Shown here: positions 34,720 through 44,046 of the stretch, one piece after another
How the letters are laid out: each line of letters opens with the position of its first letter
Position numbering within the stretch: position 1 is the stretch's first letter
Assembly (NCBI GenBank): GCA_003249015.1
Contig: QBLS01000005.1
Location: 124,001-188,000, forward strand
Source of the DNA: Pseudanabaena sp.
GTDB lineage: Bacteria > Cyanobacteriota > Cyanobacteriia > Pseudanabaenales > Pseudanabaenaceae
DNA: 64,000 bases
Reading direction: 5' to 3'
Notes under the pieces: model-generated
Database searches by the model: none
What the model was told of the DNA's origin: nothing
The model's input: the letters and a program-made list of their open reading frames with translations, nothing else
Made by a program: the position numbers and the translations under genes

Positions 34720-35748
34720 TTATCTATCCTTGAGCCTCTGAAAAACTGCCAGTGCTTCGGGGTCGGATAATTGTTCTTGTAGCGATCTACTAGCCTCACC
34801 TAAAAATTTCTCAAAATCAGATTCTGGGATGGTTTGGATATAGGATATTAGTCTTTGATGTAGGGCATCTCTAAAACTGAGATCTCGGCTTGCCATTTTG
34901 GTACGAGCATCTTCGATAACAGGTTTCAGGTAAGGATTATTTTCTGCAAGTTCGATCAACCGATCTAATTCGGAAGGTTGAAGTTTACGACCTACTTGCT
35001 CTGACTTAGCTTTCATTTCTTCAGCAAGACCATTTTCGACACTAGCGATTGCCTTGAGAACTTCAGCGTACAGACTATCACGTACTTTGTCTTTTTTCTC
35101 CAATTTTAGAATTTGTCTGTATTCTTGAGCATTTTCTCGAAATACTAGTTGGTAGATTTTATTTGTATAAAAGCCATATTTAGCTTTTCCCATCTCTAAA
35201 TAATCATCTAAGGCTTTAGTAAAAACTTGTCGATAACTAAATTCTTGATAAGCAGAAGGCAAATAATTGCAGTCCCGTTGATTAATATATCTAGTGTGTC
35301 CCCCTGATCGCTCTGCAACTACTTCAATCACAATATCAAGAATACGAGAGCGGATCAAACGGGCGCGATCGCTCTCTGTGAGCAGCATTGCAATATTCAG
35401 AACCGCTCGAAAAGTAAATATACCTAAGACGGTTATCTTGGTACCGTAATCGATTACGACACCACCTGTAGTGTTGAGGAAGTCCTTAAGAGTTTGCCCC
35501 CTAAGAACTTTATAACCATTACTTTTAAGCTCTTCAGAATGACTACTCAGGTATTTTTCAATGGTGCTTTCACTTATCTCAAATAGATCGGCTAGTTGCT
35601 CCTTTGTAAAAACAAAAGTGTCCTGATACGGCACACCTCCTAAGCCCAAATGTTCCTCAATCTTTTCTAGGGCATAGCGGTTATTGAGAATATTTTGGCG
35701 ATCAAGCTTAGAGTTGGTAAGGTCATTAGCCACGTTAATCATTTCCAA
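34720..35748 (-). CDS. RhuM-like DNA-binding protein, partner of the Fic/Doc protein
   Basis: 342 aa. VFTKEQLADLFEISESTIEKYLSS near 45 is a winged/HTH segment, followed by GYKVLRGQTLKDFLNTTG and FRAVLNIAMLLTESDRARLIRSRILDIV as in RhuM-like proteins linked to Fic/Doc genes. The C-terminal third is helical and charged. It is first in the two-gene operon and presumably binds the promoter and neutralises the Fic toxin (inference). The alternative start ATG 35742 differs by two codons. Confidence 0.75.
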   Translation of the reverse strand: MEMINVANDLTNSKLDRQNILNNRYALEKIEEHLGLGGVPYQDTFVFTKEQLADLFEISESTIEKYLSSHSEELKSNGYKVLRGQTLKDFLNTTGGVVIDYGTKITVLGIFTFRAVLNIAMLLTESDRARLIRSRILDIVIEVVAERSGGHTRYINQRDCNYLPSAYQEFSYRQVFTKALDDYLEMGKAKYGFYTNKIYQLVFRENAQEYRQILKLEKKDKVRDSLYAEVLKAIASVENGLAEEMKAKSEQVGRKLQPSELDRLIELAENNPYLKPVIEDARTKMASRDLSFRDALHQRLISYIQTIPESDFEKFLGEASRSLQEQLSDPEALAVFQRLKDR

Positions 35749-35969
35749 AGACTTATTTCACTCTAACATTATCACTCACCAGTTAAAGCAGATGGCTAGC
35801 TATATATTATCTTGTAAATTACAGGATAAATACTTACTTGATGTTGATAACACACAACTTGCTAGATAAAGCAACTAATAGGTGTAATAACAAGATTTTT
35901 GCTAGGTAATATACCTTTACAGAGTTTTATCTTTCAGAATGCTTGATAACATACCCAAGCCTATACTGA
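35749..35969. other. Short intergenic stretch before the integrase remnant
   Basis: About 220 bp, A+T-rich, presumably with the promoter of the RhuM-like/Fic operon at its left end. I see no gene or recognisable repeat in it. Confidence 0.4.
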
Positions 35970-36110
35970 AACAGTGACTATGGCGAAGTGCATCTTCCAT
36001 TTTCTTTAGAGCGAAAATATCCCAATGCACCAAAAGAATGGATTTGGCAATATGTATTTCCTAGTCATAGCCTCGTCAAAGATCCGCGATCAGGACTTAC
36101 AGCGTTTTAA
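35970..36110 (+). pseudogene. Remnant of an integron integrase (IntI-type tyrosine recombinase)
   Basis: Between stops, this frame reads [20 protein letters not shown] and continues [21 protein letters not shown]. The [17 protein letters not shown]...DPRSG segment is the integron-integrase-specific insert region, absent from XerC/D. No start and no catalytic R-H-R-Y follow; the frame ends at TAA 36110. It is therefore only an internal fragment of a lost integrase. Confidence 0.7.
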
Positions 36111-36155
36111 GATAAGAGATGGCTTTGACATTTCTTATCTTGAAAGTGATACAAA

Positions 36156-36881
36156 ATGAACGCGACAGCACTTTTTTATGTGACCCATGGCAGTAGCGAT
36201 CGCCGTTCATGGTTGGTTTTACAAGATTTATTAGTTACTGCCCGATCGCGCATTGGACATCTGTTTCCTAGCATCGGTGGCGGCTGCTTAGAAGGGCAGG
36301 AGCTAAGCCTAGCGAAGCAATTAGAGCTTTTTGCCCTTGAGGTGGCTAATTCTAGCGGGACAGAAATTGTGATTTTGCCGCTGTTCTTGCTGGAGGGAGT
36401 TCATGTTAAAGAGGATATTCCTGAACAGGTCGCCACTGTGACTAGCGCGGCTTTGCTGAAGGCTGGGCAACAAGACAGTATTAAATTTCGGGTCACTAAA
36501 CATCTAGGTACTAGTCCACAGATTCCCCAATTGTTGAGCCAAAGTTTTGTTAGACAATCACCAGACTGCCAAAATCGCATCTTGATCGCCCATGGCAGCA
36601 GACGCGATGGCGCTAATCAAGTTGTGGAGGACTTAGCGCAACAATGTCAGGCGATCGCTGCCTATTGGGGCATTGAGCCAAAAATTGAAACGCAGATCGA
36701 GGCTTTGCTGTCTCAAGGTATAACAGAAATTGCGTTGCTGCCTTACTTTTTGACTGAGGGTGGCATTACAGAGGCGATCGCTAAAAAATTACAGACCTAT
36801 AGCGATCGCGCTAGGATTAAGCAGCTAGCCGTACCACTATCCAAATCACAGATTATTGATTTATCCCTAGAGTTTGTGTGA
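36156..36881 (+). CDS. Sirohydrochlorin chelatase (CbiX/SirB type)
   Basis: 241 aa made of two CbiX half-domains. The first starts ALFYVTHGSSDRR with LPLFLLEGVHVKEDI near 75; the second starts RILIAHGSRRDGANQVV near 140 with LPYFLTEGGITEAI near 195. The histidines in THGS and GVH are the metal-binding pair. Such enzymes insert Fe (siroheme) or Co (cobalamin) into sirohydrochlorin. Which metal is used cannot be decided from sequence. Standing alone, without other cobalamin genes nearby. Confidence 0.9.
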   Translation: MNATALFYVTHGSSDRRSWLVLQDLLVTARSRIGHLFPSIGGGCLEGQELSLAKQLELFALEVANSSGTEIVILPLFLLEGVHVKEDIPEQVATVTSAALLKAGQQDSIKFRVTKHLGTSPQIPQLLSQSFVRQSPDCQNRILIAHGSRRDGANQVVEDLAQQCQAIAAYWGIEPKIETQIEALLSQGITEIALLPYFLTEGGITEAIAKKLQTYSDRARIKQLAVPLSKSQIIDLSLEFV

Positions 36882-37374
36882 CTAAAGCGGTAGGGATCGA
36901 CGGTGAAAAGCATTACTTTTAAGACTATTCTACTCATACCAATTCACGAAAATGTGCCAACAATTTTATGGATTGAAAAGTCTAAAAACAAAGATTGTTC
37001 CACCAACTAAGTAACTAGGCGCAGTTAAGTGTAAAACCCTAAAATCTGTGGCGTATGCTGTGCGTCCGCCAAAGGTTTTGGGGTTTTAATTGTGCATACT
37101 GGCAAAATAACCTCTGATTTTAGGGTTACTCATACCTAGGAGCTTAATATTTGATTGTCACTTATGTTATTAATATCTATACCAATCCTGAATCATTCAT
37201 GAGAACAACTGGGCTTTGAATCGTTTAGAATTGACTGTGTATTCGACGCTTCTCGTGGTTACAGCCTACTAAGGCTTGGAATGGTGCAGATATATTTTTG
37301 AAGGCGGCGCTTTGCGTTGCTTTCAAAAATATATCTGGGTTTTAGGTCAGCGCAAAGCGCTGTGAGGTAAAAAG
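36882..37374. other. Intergenic region with hairpin repeats before the GGDEF-EAL gene
   Basis: No gene seen. It holds an imperfect hairpin (37033-37087; AAAACCCTAAAA and TTTTGGGGTTTT outer parts, inner TGTGGCGTATGC type), a perfect 15-nt-arm hairpin at 37288-37336 around GGCGGCGC and a small CAGCGC-AAA-GCGCTG hairpin at 37348-37362. The last lies just upstream of the ribosome-binding site GAGGT and could hide or expose it. Confidence 0.55.
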
Positions 37375-39930
37375 TTGGCTGAAAGATACAAAAATCTGAA
37401 TCCGATATACCAAGAGATTCTCAAACAAGAGCGTCTCAAAAATCTGATGCAAATCGCTAAATGTATAGAAAACAGCACAGTTGGCGTTTTTGAAACTGCC
37501 TTAGATGGTCAAATTAGCAATGTCAGCCTGTCCTTTTGTGAACTGTTGGGATATACCAACTCGCAGGTCTGTCAACTCAAATATGAACAGATTTGCCATC
37601 CCGATGACCTGTCGGCCTATTACTTTCTGAAAGAGCGCATCCTCTCAGGTGAACTAGATCACTGTTATCTCAATGTTAGATATATCCGTGAAGACGGTCA
37701 GGTTGTGCAGGTATTACAAAGTACCGATCTAAATGTTGAAGATGTGAACGACCTGAATGTAATGCCACATTTTGTCAATCGGTTTGAAGACATTACCGAT
37801 TGGGAACAAACTGCTCAAAATCAAAAAGATGGTGATAGTCGTACTCGCTATCTTTTTGAGAATAATCCAAATCCCATGTGGATTTATGATTTAGAAACCT
37901 TGAGCTTTTTGGCAGTAAATCAAGCCGCAGTTAATCATTATGGCTATAGTGAAGATGAATTTTTATCGATGACATTGGAGGATATTCGCCCTCCCGAAGA
38001 TGTACCGAAGCTACGAGAAGCTATTGCCAAGATCTCTTCAGGATTGACTCTTCCTGAGGTATGGAGACATATCCGAAAAGATGGCAAGCAGATTATTGTG
38101 GAAGTCTCAGCCCATACACTCACCTACAACAGTCGCCGCTGTGAACTGATTTTAATCAATGATGTCACCGAAAAAAAACGTGCCGAAGAAGCTCTCAAAC
38201 TAGCTGAAGCAAAGTATCGCAGCATTTTTGAAAATGCGATCGAAGGTATTTTTCAGACTTCTATTGAAGGCAAATTTCTGATTGCCAATCCCATGCTTGC
38301 CCATATTTATGGGTACGATTCACCAACTGACTTGATTAATAACCTCACTGACATCCAAAATCAGCTTTATGTTGATTCTAGTTGTCGAAGTAAATTAGTC
38401 AATCTATTGTTAGTTCAAGATGATGTTAAAGACTTTGAATCACAAATCTATCGGAAAGATGGTTCTATAATCTGGACTACGGAAAATGTCCATTTAGTTC
38501 GTGATGTTGCGGGAAATATTCTCTATTTAGAAGGCACGGTTGAGGACATTACTGAGAGTAAACGTGCAAAAGCTGAGATAGAATACTTAGCCTTCCATGA
38601 TTCGCTCACTAAGCTGCCCAATCGAGTTCTATTTCGCGATCGCCTTTCTACCGCCCTAGATCAAGCATCAGAGAAGTTACGAGACTATCTCACTCAAGAT
38701 GGGACTCTCGATATCAGCCTAGTACCACCTCTTTTGGCAGTTCTTTTCCTCGACTTAGACCGTTTTAAGTTAGTCAATGACACGATGGGACATGCCGCAG
38801 GCGATCGCTTGTTGATCGAAGTTGCTAAGCGACTAACCGACTGCATGATTGAAGATACTTTCTTGGCGCGCATGGGTGGGGATGAATTTATGATCTTTGT
38901 TCCCAATGTGCAGAGCGTCCAGTCAATTCAGCAATTTGCCCAACTGATCTTACAATCTTTTGAAAATGCTTTCTTTGTCGAGGAGTTACCGTTGCACATT
39001 GGCACAAGCATCGGAATTAGTCTTTATCCTAGCGATGGCATTGATGAAGAGTCGTTAATGAAACACGCTGATACGGCTATGTTTAGGGCAAAGGATCGCG
39101 GACGCAATCACTATCAGCTATACAATCATGCGATTGGGGCGGAAGTCAAAGAATACGTGGCGATCGAAAATGGCATTCGTCAAGCTCTGGAGCGTTCTGA
39201 GTTTCAAGTATTTTATCAACCCCAAATCAATCTGGCGACAGGACAAATTGATGGCATGGAAGCTTTGGCGCGATGGTTGCATCCTGAGCTGGGATGGGTT
39301 CCTCCCAATCAGTTTATTCCCGCTGCTGAAGAACATGGGCTGATCGTGCGTTTAGGGGAATGGATTTTACAAACTGCCTGCAAGCAAAATCGAGAATGGC
39401 AGCTAAATGGATTGCCAGCCATTAGGATGGCGGTCAACTTCTCGGCAAAGCAGTTCCAAGTTCCCGATCTTTGCGATCGCATTATGCAAATCTTGAGGGA
39501 TGTCGATCTAGAACCGCAATATCTAGAAGTAGAAATTACAGAAAGCCTAGTCATGAAGGATCAAGCAACGACGATCAAGATGCTTAAGCAGTTAAAAGCT
39601 TCTGGAATAAGTGTATCCATTGATGATTTTGGGACTGGCTATTCTTCTTTGAGCTATTTAAGACTTTTGCCAGTTAGTAAGGTCAAGATTGATGCTAGTT
39701 TCATTCGCGAAACTCCCCAAAATAGCGAAGACTCAGCCATTACTTCAGCCATAATTGCTATGTCGCATAACCTTAATCTTAAGGCGATCGCTGAGGGTGT
39801 GGAGCGGAAGGATCAATTAGAATTTTTGCGATCGCATGGTTGTGATGCAGTGCAGGGATATCTATTCAGTCGTCCTGTACCTGCCCCCGAAGCAACGCTG
39901 CTGATGCAGTCTCAACCAGCAGCTTTATAA
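37375..39930 (+). CDS. PAS-PAS-PAS-GGDEF-EAL cyclic di-GMP signalling protein
   Basis: 851 aa. Three PAS domains (about 30-145, 155-270, 280-400), then GGDEF from FHDSLTKLPNRVLFRDRL near 405, with the intact signature MGGDEF near 505. The EAL domain runs from about 595: DGMEALARW, AVNFSAKQF, LEVEITESLVMKD and IDDFGTGYSSLSYLR keep the metal-binding and catalytic residues. It could both make and break c-di-GMP. There is no transmembrane segment, so it is a cytoplasmic sensor. The start is TTG 37375 with GAGGT 8 nt upstream; the next ATG is 24 codons in. Confidence 0.92.
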   Translation: MAERYKNLNPIYQEILKQERLKNLMQIAKCIENSTVGVFETALDGQISNVSLSFCELLGYTNSQVCQLKYEQICHPDDLSAYYFLKERILSGELDHCYLNVRYIREDGQVVQVLQSTDLNVEDVNDLNVMPHFVNRFEDITDWEQTAQNQKDGDSRTRYLFENNPNPMWIYDLETLSFLAVNQAAVNHYGYSEDEFLSMTLEDIRPPEDVPKLREAIAKISSGLTLPEVWRHIRKDGKQIIVEVSAHTLTYNSRRCELILINDVTEKKRAEEALKLAEAKYRSIFENAIEGIFQTSIEGKFLIANPMLAHIYGYDSPTDLINNLTDIQNQLYVDSSCRSKLVNLLLVQDDVKDFESQIYRKDGSIIWTTENVHLVRDVAGNILYLEGTVEDITESKRAKAEIEYLAFHDSLTKLPNRVLFRDRLSTALDQASEKLRDYLTQDGTLDISLVPPLLAVLFLDLDRFKLVNDTMGHAAGDRLLIEVAKRLTDCMIEDTFLARMGGDEFMIFVPNVQSVQSIQQFAQLILQSFENAFFVEELPLHIGTSIGISLYPSDGIDEESLMKHADTAMFRAKDRGRNHYQLYNHAIGAEVKEYVAIENGIRQALERSEFQVFYQPQINLATGQIDGMEALARWLHPELGWVPPNQFIPAAEEHGLIVRLGEWILQTACKQNREWQLNGLPAIRMAVNFSAKQFQVPDLCDRIMQILRDVDLEPQYLEVEITESLVMKDQATTIKMLKQLKASGISVSIDDFGTGYSSLSYLRLLPVSKVKIDASFIRETPQNSEDSAITSAIIAMSHNLNLKAIAEGVERKDQLEFLRSHGCDAVQGYLFSRPVPAPEATLLMQSQPAAL

Positions 39931-39977
39931 AATTAAGAGTGCGGCGCAAAGCACCGCACTCTTAATTTTATAAAGCT
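39921..39977. terminator. Convergent hairpin containing the stop codons of both flanking genes
   Basis: Perfect 24-nt arms around a 9-nt loop. The left arm contains the TAA of the GGDEF-EAL gene (39928-39930), the right arm most of the TAG of the PP2C gene (39976-39978 on the minus strand). So the last codons of both proteins are part of one palindrome. Confidence 0.85.
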
Positions 39978-41838
39978 ATTGGTTAAGCTTTATAGGCGTA
40001 TTCTTTTCTACCCAATCGCGGACTTGAGGAAATTGCATCGCCGCAAATCCACTTCCCAATATCAGTGCTACTAAAATTAGAACCACGATAAACGCAGTGT
40101 TGGTTTGCTTAGGAACCGCAAATTCTGTTTTTGCCGAATCTAGATCAGTGCTAATTTGTTCTTCAGCTTCTGACTCAGCACTTGACTCAGTAACCGCTAA
40201 ACTACCAACCTCATCTTGGCGATCGCTAGGGTGGATGTCCTCGGTGTCCGCTTCTTCTTCCTTAGGGTGATCAGAGTTAACGAGATTGCCTTCACTGGCT
40301 TGGTCTTCGGCAATGTCAGGCTCGGCTAGACGGCATCGCATAATCGCTAGGGTGATATTGTCATGACCATTGAGTTCATTGGCTTTATCGATTAAGTCTT
40401 GGCAACTGCGATCAAGGGCCTTACCTTCCGTAATGATCGGCAACAAATAACCCTGATACATTTGCTCAATCCGCTCAAAGTCGCTTAAACCATCGGAACA
40501 TAGCAACAGTAGACAGTCTTCATCAATAAAAAAGCGTTGTACCCTTGGGACCAACATCTCCGAGCCGCGTGTTCCCAAGGCTTGAATCAAAGCTCCCCCA
40601 TCAATACGTTGAGAGGAATAGGCATAGAAATTGTAACCCAGAGTAGTTTCGCGAGTTGCCACATCATCATCTAGGGTGACTTGACGGATATTGTCCTTAG
40701 TTACACAGTAAAGGCGACTATCACCGACATGGACAACATAGACCTCATTACTGATTTGTCCCATCGGACGAGGCATTACTGCCATAACGAGGGTGGTTCC
40801 CATGCGTTGCTGGGCTTGGCGATGCTGTTGATCATTGATGGCAACGATTTGATTATTGACGACGCGCGTTGCCATTTCGAGCTGAGCCATAAACCCTTGA
40901 GCCGTAAAATCGGGATCATTTTCAGCTTGATGGAGGAGGGTTTTTAGCTGTTGTTCTAGGGTTTTGATCGCAAGGGAGCTAGCCACTTCACCGCCATCGT
41001 GACCTCCGAGCCCATCACAAACGATCGCGAGGCGATCGCGCAAGCCTTCAGCCTGTTCTGACCGTTTTTGGCGCTTGGCATCAGGATAGCAAGCATCTTC
41101 ATTATGTTCGCGCTGCATCCCCACATCGGTGGCACTGGCGATCCTCACTGTGAGGGGTTGATTTTTCATGGTGGCGATCGCCAGTTTGTCGAGATAGGCG
41201 ATCGCGCCATTAATGTCATACTCTCCCCGCCCAAGCCCATAGAAAAACTCGGCGATCGGCTCCGCAATTTCTGGCTTAGCCAAGTCCAGCCACTGCACCC
41301 AAATGTCTCCTAATTGGGAAATATGCACAGCCGACACATCGGCTTGTAATTCCAAGAGTCTGACCCACTTCCCATCAACCCTCACTAATTTTGGATCAAT
41401 TAAAGTGCGGGTCATATTTTGCTCCGCAAGGGGCTGCCAGAGGTTGAGAACCTGCCACAGCAAACTAATTTGCCGCAATGCCGAAGCCTTGCCCCAAGAC
41501 TCGGCTAGGGTAGGACAGAGCCGACCTTCCCGATCAATCGGCACATTTTCTAGTAAAAACACCTCAGACAGATTTAGCTCTTCACCTAGCAACAGCAGAC
41601 TGTAGGGACGTGGCAGGTGTAAGCTCAGTCGCGATAGTTTGAGATAGGACACCACATAGGTTTGAAACTCTAAGGGCAGATCAGGAAGACTGTAGGAGTC
41701 GGTATCAACAACCACTTGCGAAGATAAGACACGGTAGCGATCGCCGATCAAGGATTCAGGCGGAAATGTATCGGTATCGAGTCCGACTGCCCATAGATAT
41801 TGCTGTTCAACTACCGAAGCTTGCTCTTGTTTATCCAT
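39976..41838 (-). CDS. PP2C-type Ser/Thr protein phosphatase with C-terminal membrane anchor
   Basis: 620 aa. The PPM phosphatase domain occupies about 230-490: SATDVGMQREHNEDACY, IVCDGLGGHDGGEVAS, MGTTLVMAVM, VVHVGDSRLYCV, LLLLCSDGLSDFERI and GHDNITLAIMRC hold the metal-binding aspartates. The 220 residues before it have the length and hydrophobic pattern of a degenerate kinase-like module, with no catalytic motifs. An acidic linker and one membrane helix (TAFIVVLILVALILGSGFAA) near 590 end the protein. It probably opposes Ser/Thr kinases at the membrane. Confidence 0.88.
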   Translation of the reverse strand: MDKQEQASVVEQQYLWAVGLDTDTFPPESLIGDRYRVLSSQVVVDTDSYSLPDLPLEFQTYVVSYLKLSRLSLHLPRPYSLLLLGEELNLSEVFLLENVPIDREGRLCPTLAESWGKASALRQISLLWQVLNLWQPLAEQNMTRTLIDPKLVRVDGKWVRLLELQADVSAVHISQLGDIWVQWLDLAKPEIAEPIAEFFYGLGRGEYDINGAIAYLDKLAIATMKNQPLTVRIASATDVGMQREHNEDACYPDAKRQKRSEQAEGLRDRLAIVCDGLGGHDGGEVASSLAIKTLEQQLKTLLHQAENDPDFTAQGFMAQLEMATRVVNNQIVAINDQQHRQAQQRMGTTLVMAVMPRPMGQISNEVYVVHVGDSRLYCVTKDNIRQVTLDDDVATRETTLGYNFYAYSSQRIDGGALIQALGTRGSEMLVPRVQRFFIDEDCLLLLCSDGLSDFERIEQMYQGYLLPIITEGKALDRSCQDLIDKANELNGHDNITLAIMRCRLAEPDIAEDQASEGNLVNSDHPKEEEADTEDIHPSDRQDEVGSLAVTESSAESEAEEQISTDLDSAKTEFAVPKQTNTAFIVVLILVALILGSGFAAMQFPQVRDWVEKNTPIKLNQ

Positions 41839-42525
41839 GAAGATTATTAATCGCGGGGATCTCTAAAACATTACAGTATTGGGCTTTAACTCATAAGGGG
41901 CTAAGCATAATTAACGCTCAGAATATGAAGGGTGGTAGTGCGAGCCGCCCCTCGCTTCAGCTAAATCTTGCTTTGCTATATCATTTGTGATGAAGAGGCT
42001 GCGCCTTCACCACGATTTTGGGGATGTAATACCAGATTAATCAATAGCTACGCTATCTCTTGATTTGGTGTTACATCTAATTGCGCCTAGCTAATTAACT
42101 CTCATTATGAAACCAATTTTGTGGTTTTCCGCGCCTTTGGTACTTAAAAATCCAAAATTGAAGGTTTGGAGTTTTGCTCTAAGTAGCTAAGCCCAATTTG
42201 ATATAAAGCCCTAAAACCTGTGGCGCACGCTGCGCGTACGCCACAGATTTTGGACTAGCTACTTAGGAGGGCTTTCAAAAAAATTAATCTCTACACAATG
42301 AAAACTGTTGGCGTAAGTACAACTTGTTACCAGATTTTTTTAGAATATCAGTATTGTAGTAGTGGTGGATTAAGCTAGTAGGCATTAAATCTATCAATGA
42401 AACTTTAATAATTATTTTTTCTTTTCTTTATCTATAGATTTTTGGAGGTGGCACTGCGAGTTGTGCCTTCTCTCCAAAATCTGAATTTTTTATATTTATT
42501 TATATTTACTTTTTAGTCGAACTCT
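41839..42525. other. Long intergenic region between the PP2C gene and hrcA
   Basis: About 690 bp without a gene. It holds a partial family A repeat (41935-41980, right end CTTGCTTTGCTATA), an imperfect long palindrome (about 42023-42078, GATGTAA...TTACATC ends) and a family B element (42180-42265). No CIRCE operator (TTAGCACTC-N9-GAGTGCTAA) is visible before hrcA. Confidence 0.6.
42180..42265. mobile_element. MITE-like repeat family B, copy 2
   Basis: 86 bp with perfect 10-bp ends TAAGTAGCTA/TAGCTACTTA, the same end motif (AAGTAGCT) as the element upstream of ileS, and an inner imperfect hairpin CTGTGGCG...CGCCACAG. Shorter and different inside, so end sequence is what defines the family. 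Confidence 0.6.
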
Positions 42526-43590
42526 ATGAAAAATCAGCTTACCCATCGAGAGCAAAAGGTTCTTTGGGCTACCATCGACCACTATATCCATACTGCCGAG
42601 CCAGTTGGCTCTAAAGCTCTAGTTGCCGAATATGACTTTGACATTAGCCCTGCAACAATTCGCAATGTTATGAATATGCTCGATCGCAGCGGATTGTTAT
42701 TTCAACCTCACACATCGGCAGGGCGGATTCCCTCGGACTCTGGCTATCGCATCTATGTCGATGAACTGATCGATCCTGCTAGCGAACTGTCCTACAGTAC
42801 CAGTCAATTTATGGCCAGTAAAGGCGATCGCCTTGGCAAGTCCAGCCTCGATGGTATTTTGCGCGATGTAGCGCAGATCTTGGCTACCCTGAGCGGATGC
42901 ATTGCCGTAATTACAGCGCCGAATATGCAAACCATGCGAATTCGGCACTTGCAACTGGTCATGGTCGATGAGCGTAAAGTGATGGCGATCGCAGTGAGCG
43001 ACACTTACCACACCGCCTCGGTGACGATGGACTTGCCTAGTGAGACTAAACCAGAACTGCTGGAAGGAGAATTAAATATTCTCAATAATTTTTTAAATGA
43101 ACATCTACGCGACAAAAGCTGGTCAGAGTTAAATAGCGCTTTGCACTGGGACGATCTTGATCGGCAGTTTCTCCAATATGCGGTGCTATTGCAACAGTCT
43201 TTGCAGCAACTGATGCGTTTATGCGATCGCACGGCGCTGGGGCAGATGTTTATTAGTGGCTTGACCGAGTTACTACGTCAGCCTGAATTTTCTAATTTGC
43301 AACAAGTCCAAAATATTGTGCAGTTACTGGAAGCGGATCGAGCCTCGCTAATGGCATTGATCGTTGATCAACCTAGTCAGGGAGCAAACTCGGTCAGCAT
43401 CAGGATCGGTTCGGAAATTTCTATAGAGCCAATTCAAAACTGTACCTTTATTTCTAGTACCTATCGCTGTGATGACAAACCTGTCGGTACAGTCGGGGTA
43501 TTGGGCCCCACCCGATTGGGCTATACCAGAGCGATCGCCTCTGTCCAAGCTGCGGCATCGCACCTTACTGAAGCAATCAGCAAATGGTAA
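42526..43590 (+). CDS. hrcA: Heat-inducible transcription repressor HrcA
   Basis: 354 aa. The winged-helix N-terminus LTHREQKVLWATIDHYIHTAEPVGSKAL is followed by DISPATIRNVMNMLDRSGLLFQPHTSAGRIPSDSGYR, the HrcA hallmark. The remaining part is the GAF-like and dimerisation domain, ending near VGVLGPTRLGYTRAIASV. It represses groE-type genes by binding CIRCE operators, and GroEL stabilises it. No heat-shock operon is beside it here. Confidence 0.96.
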   Translation: MKNQLTHREQKVLWATIDHYIHTAEPVGSKALVAEYDFDISPATIRNVMNMLDRSGLLFQPHTSAGRIPSDSGYRIYVDELIDPASELSYSTSQFMASKGDRLGKSSLDGILRDVAQILATLSGCIAVITAPNMQTMRIRHLQLVMVDERKVMAIAVSDTYHTASVTMDLPSETKPELLEGELNILNNFLNEHLRDKSWSELNSALHWDDLDRQFLQYAVLLQQSLQQLMRLCDRTALGQMFISGLTELLRQPEFSNLQQVQNIVQLLEADRASLMALIVDQPSQGANSVSIRIGSEISIEPIQNCTFISSTYRCDDKPVGTVGVLGPTRLGYTRAIASVQAAASHLTEAISKW

Positions 43591-43605
43591 GACGAGGGGA
43601 TGATT

Positions 43606-44046
43606 TTAAGTAAGTAGTGGCTTCACCGACCGATCAAGTCGTTTACAGAGCTTCAACTGATGGCTCTGACTATCCCAAGTCACATGATCAAAAATCTTGC
43701 GTAATATGTAAAACCCTCGACCACACTCTAGATCATGGCAAGGGGTTGGCTCATCCCTATTGTCTCGGCTTGAGCAAGGCATTTCTTTACCTTGGTCAGT
43801 AATCTCCCACCAGTAGGTTTGAGCCACAATCGAAAACTTAACTGTAATTTGCTTACAAGGATCTAACGAATTGCCATGTTTAACCGCATTCACTAAGGCT
43901 TCTTGCAGCCCTAGCCGTAGCTCAGGTTGCCATTCAGATGGCACTTCCTCTAGCAGCAGGTCTAATACTGGGGCAAGGTAGAGGGTTGAAGTAAAACTGA
44001 GATTACTCCACTTTCGTCCAACTGGACGGACAGGTGTCACAATCAC
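43606..44046 (-). CDS. RsbW-type ATP-binding protein (anti-sigma regulatory kinase fold)
   Basis: 146 aa, a lone HATPase_c domain. LGLQEALVNAVKHGNSLDPCK near 47 is the N-box, WEITDQGKEMP near 85 the G1 position and GRGFYILRKIFDHVTW near 118 the G2 position. Members phosphorylate anti-anti-sigma (STAS) partners or bind regulators. No sigma factor, STAS or PP2C gene adjoins it, but a PP2C gene is 2 kb away. Confidence 0.85.
   Translation of the reverse strand: MIVTPVRPVGRKWSNLSFTSTLYLAPVLDLLLEEVPSEWQPELRLGLQEALVNAVKHGNSLDPCKQITVKFSIVAQTYWWEITDQGKEMPCSSRDNRDEPTPCHDLECGRGFYILRKIFDHVTWDSQSHQLKLCKRLDRSVKPLLT

Noticed and set aside
41839-42525. Search for a CIRCE operator before hrcA
   Set aside because: No TTAGCACTC-N9-GAGTGCTAA or close variant is visible, so no heat-shock operator was annotated.
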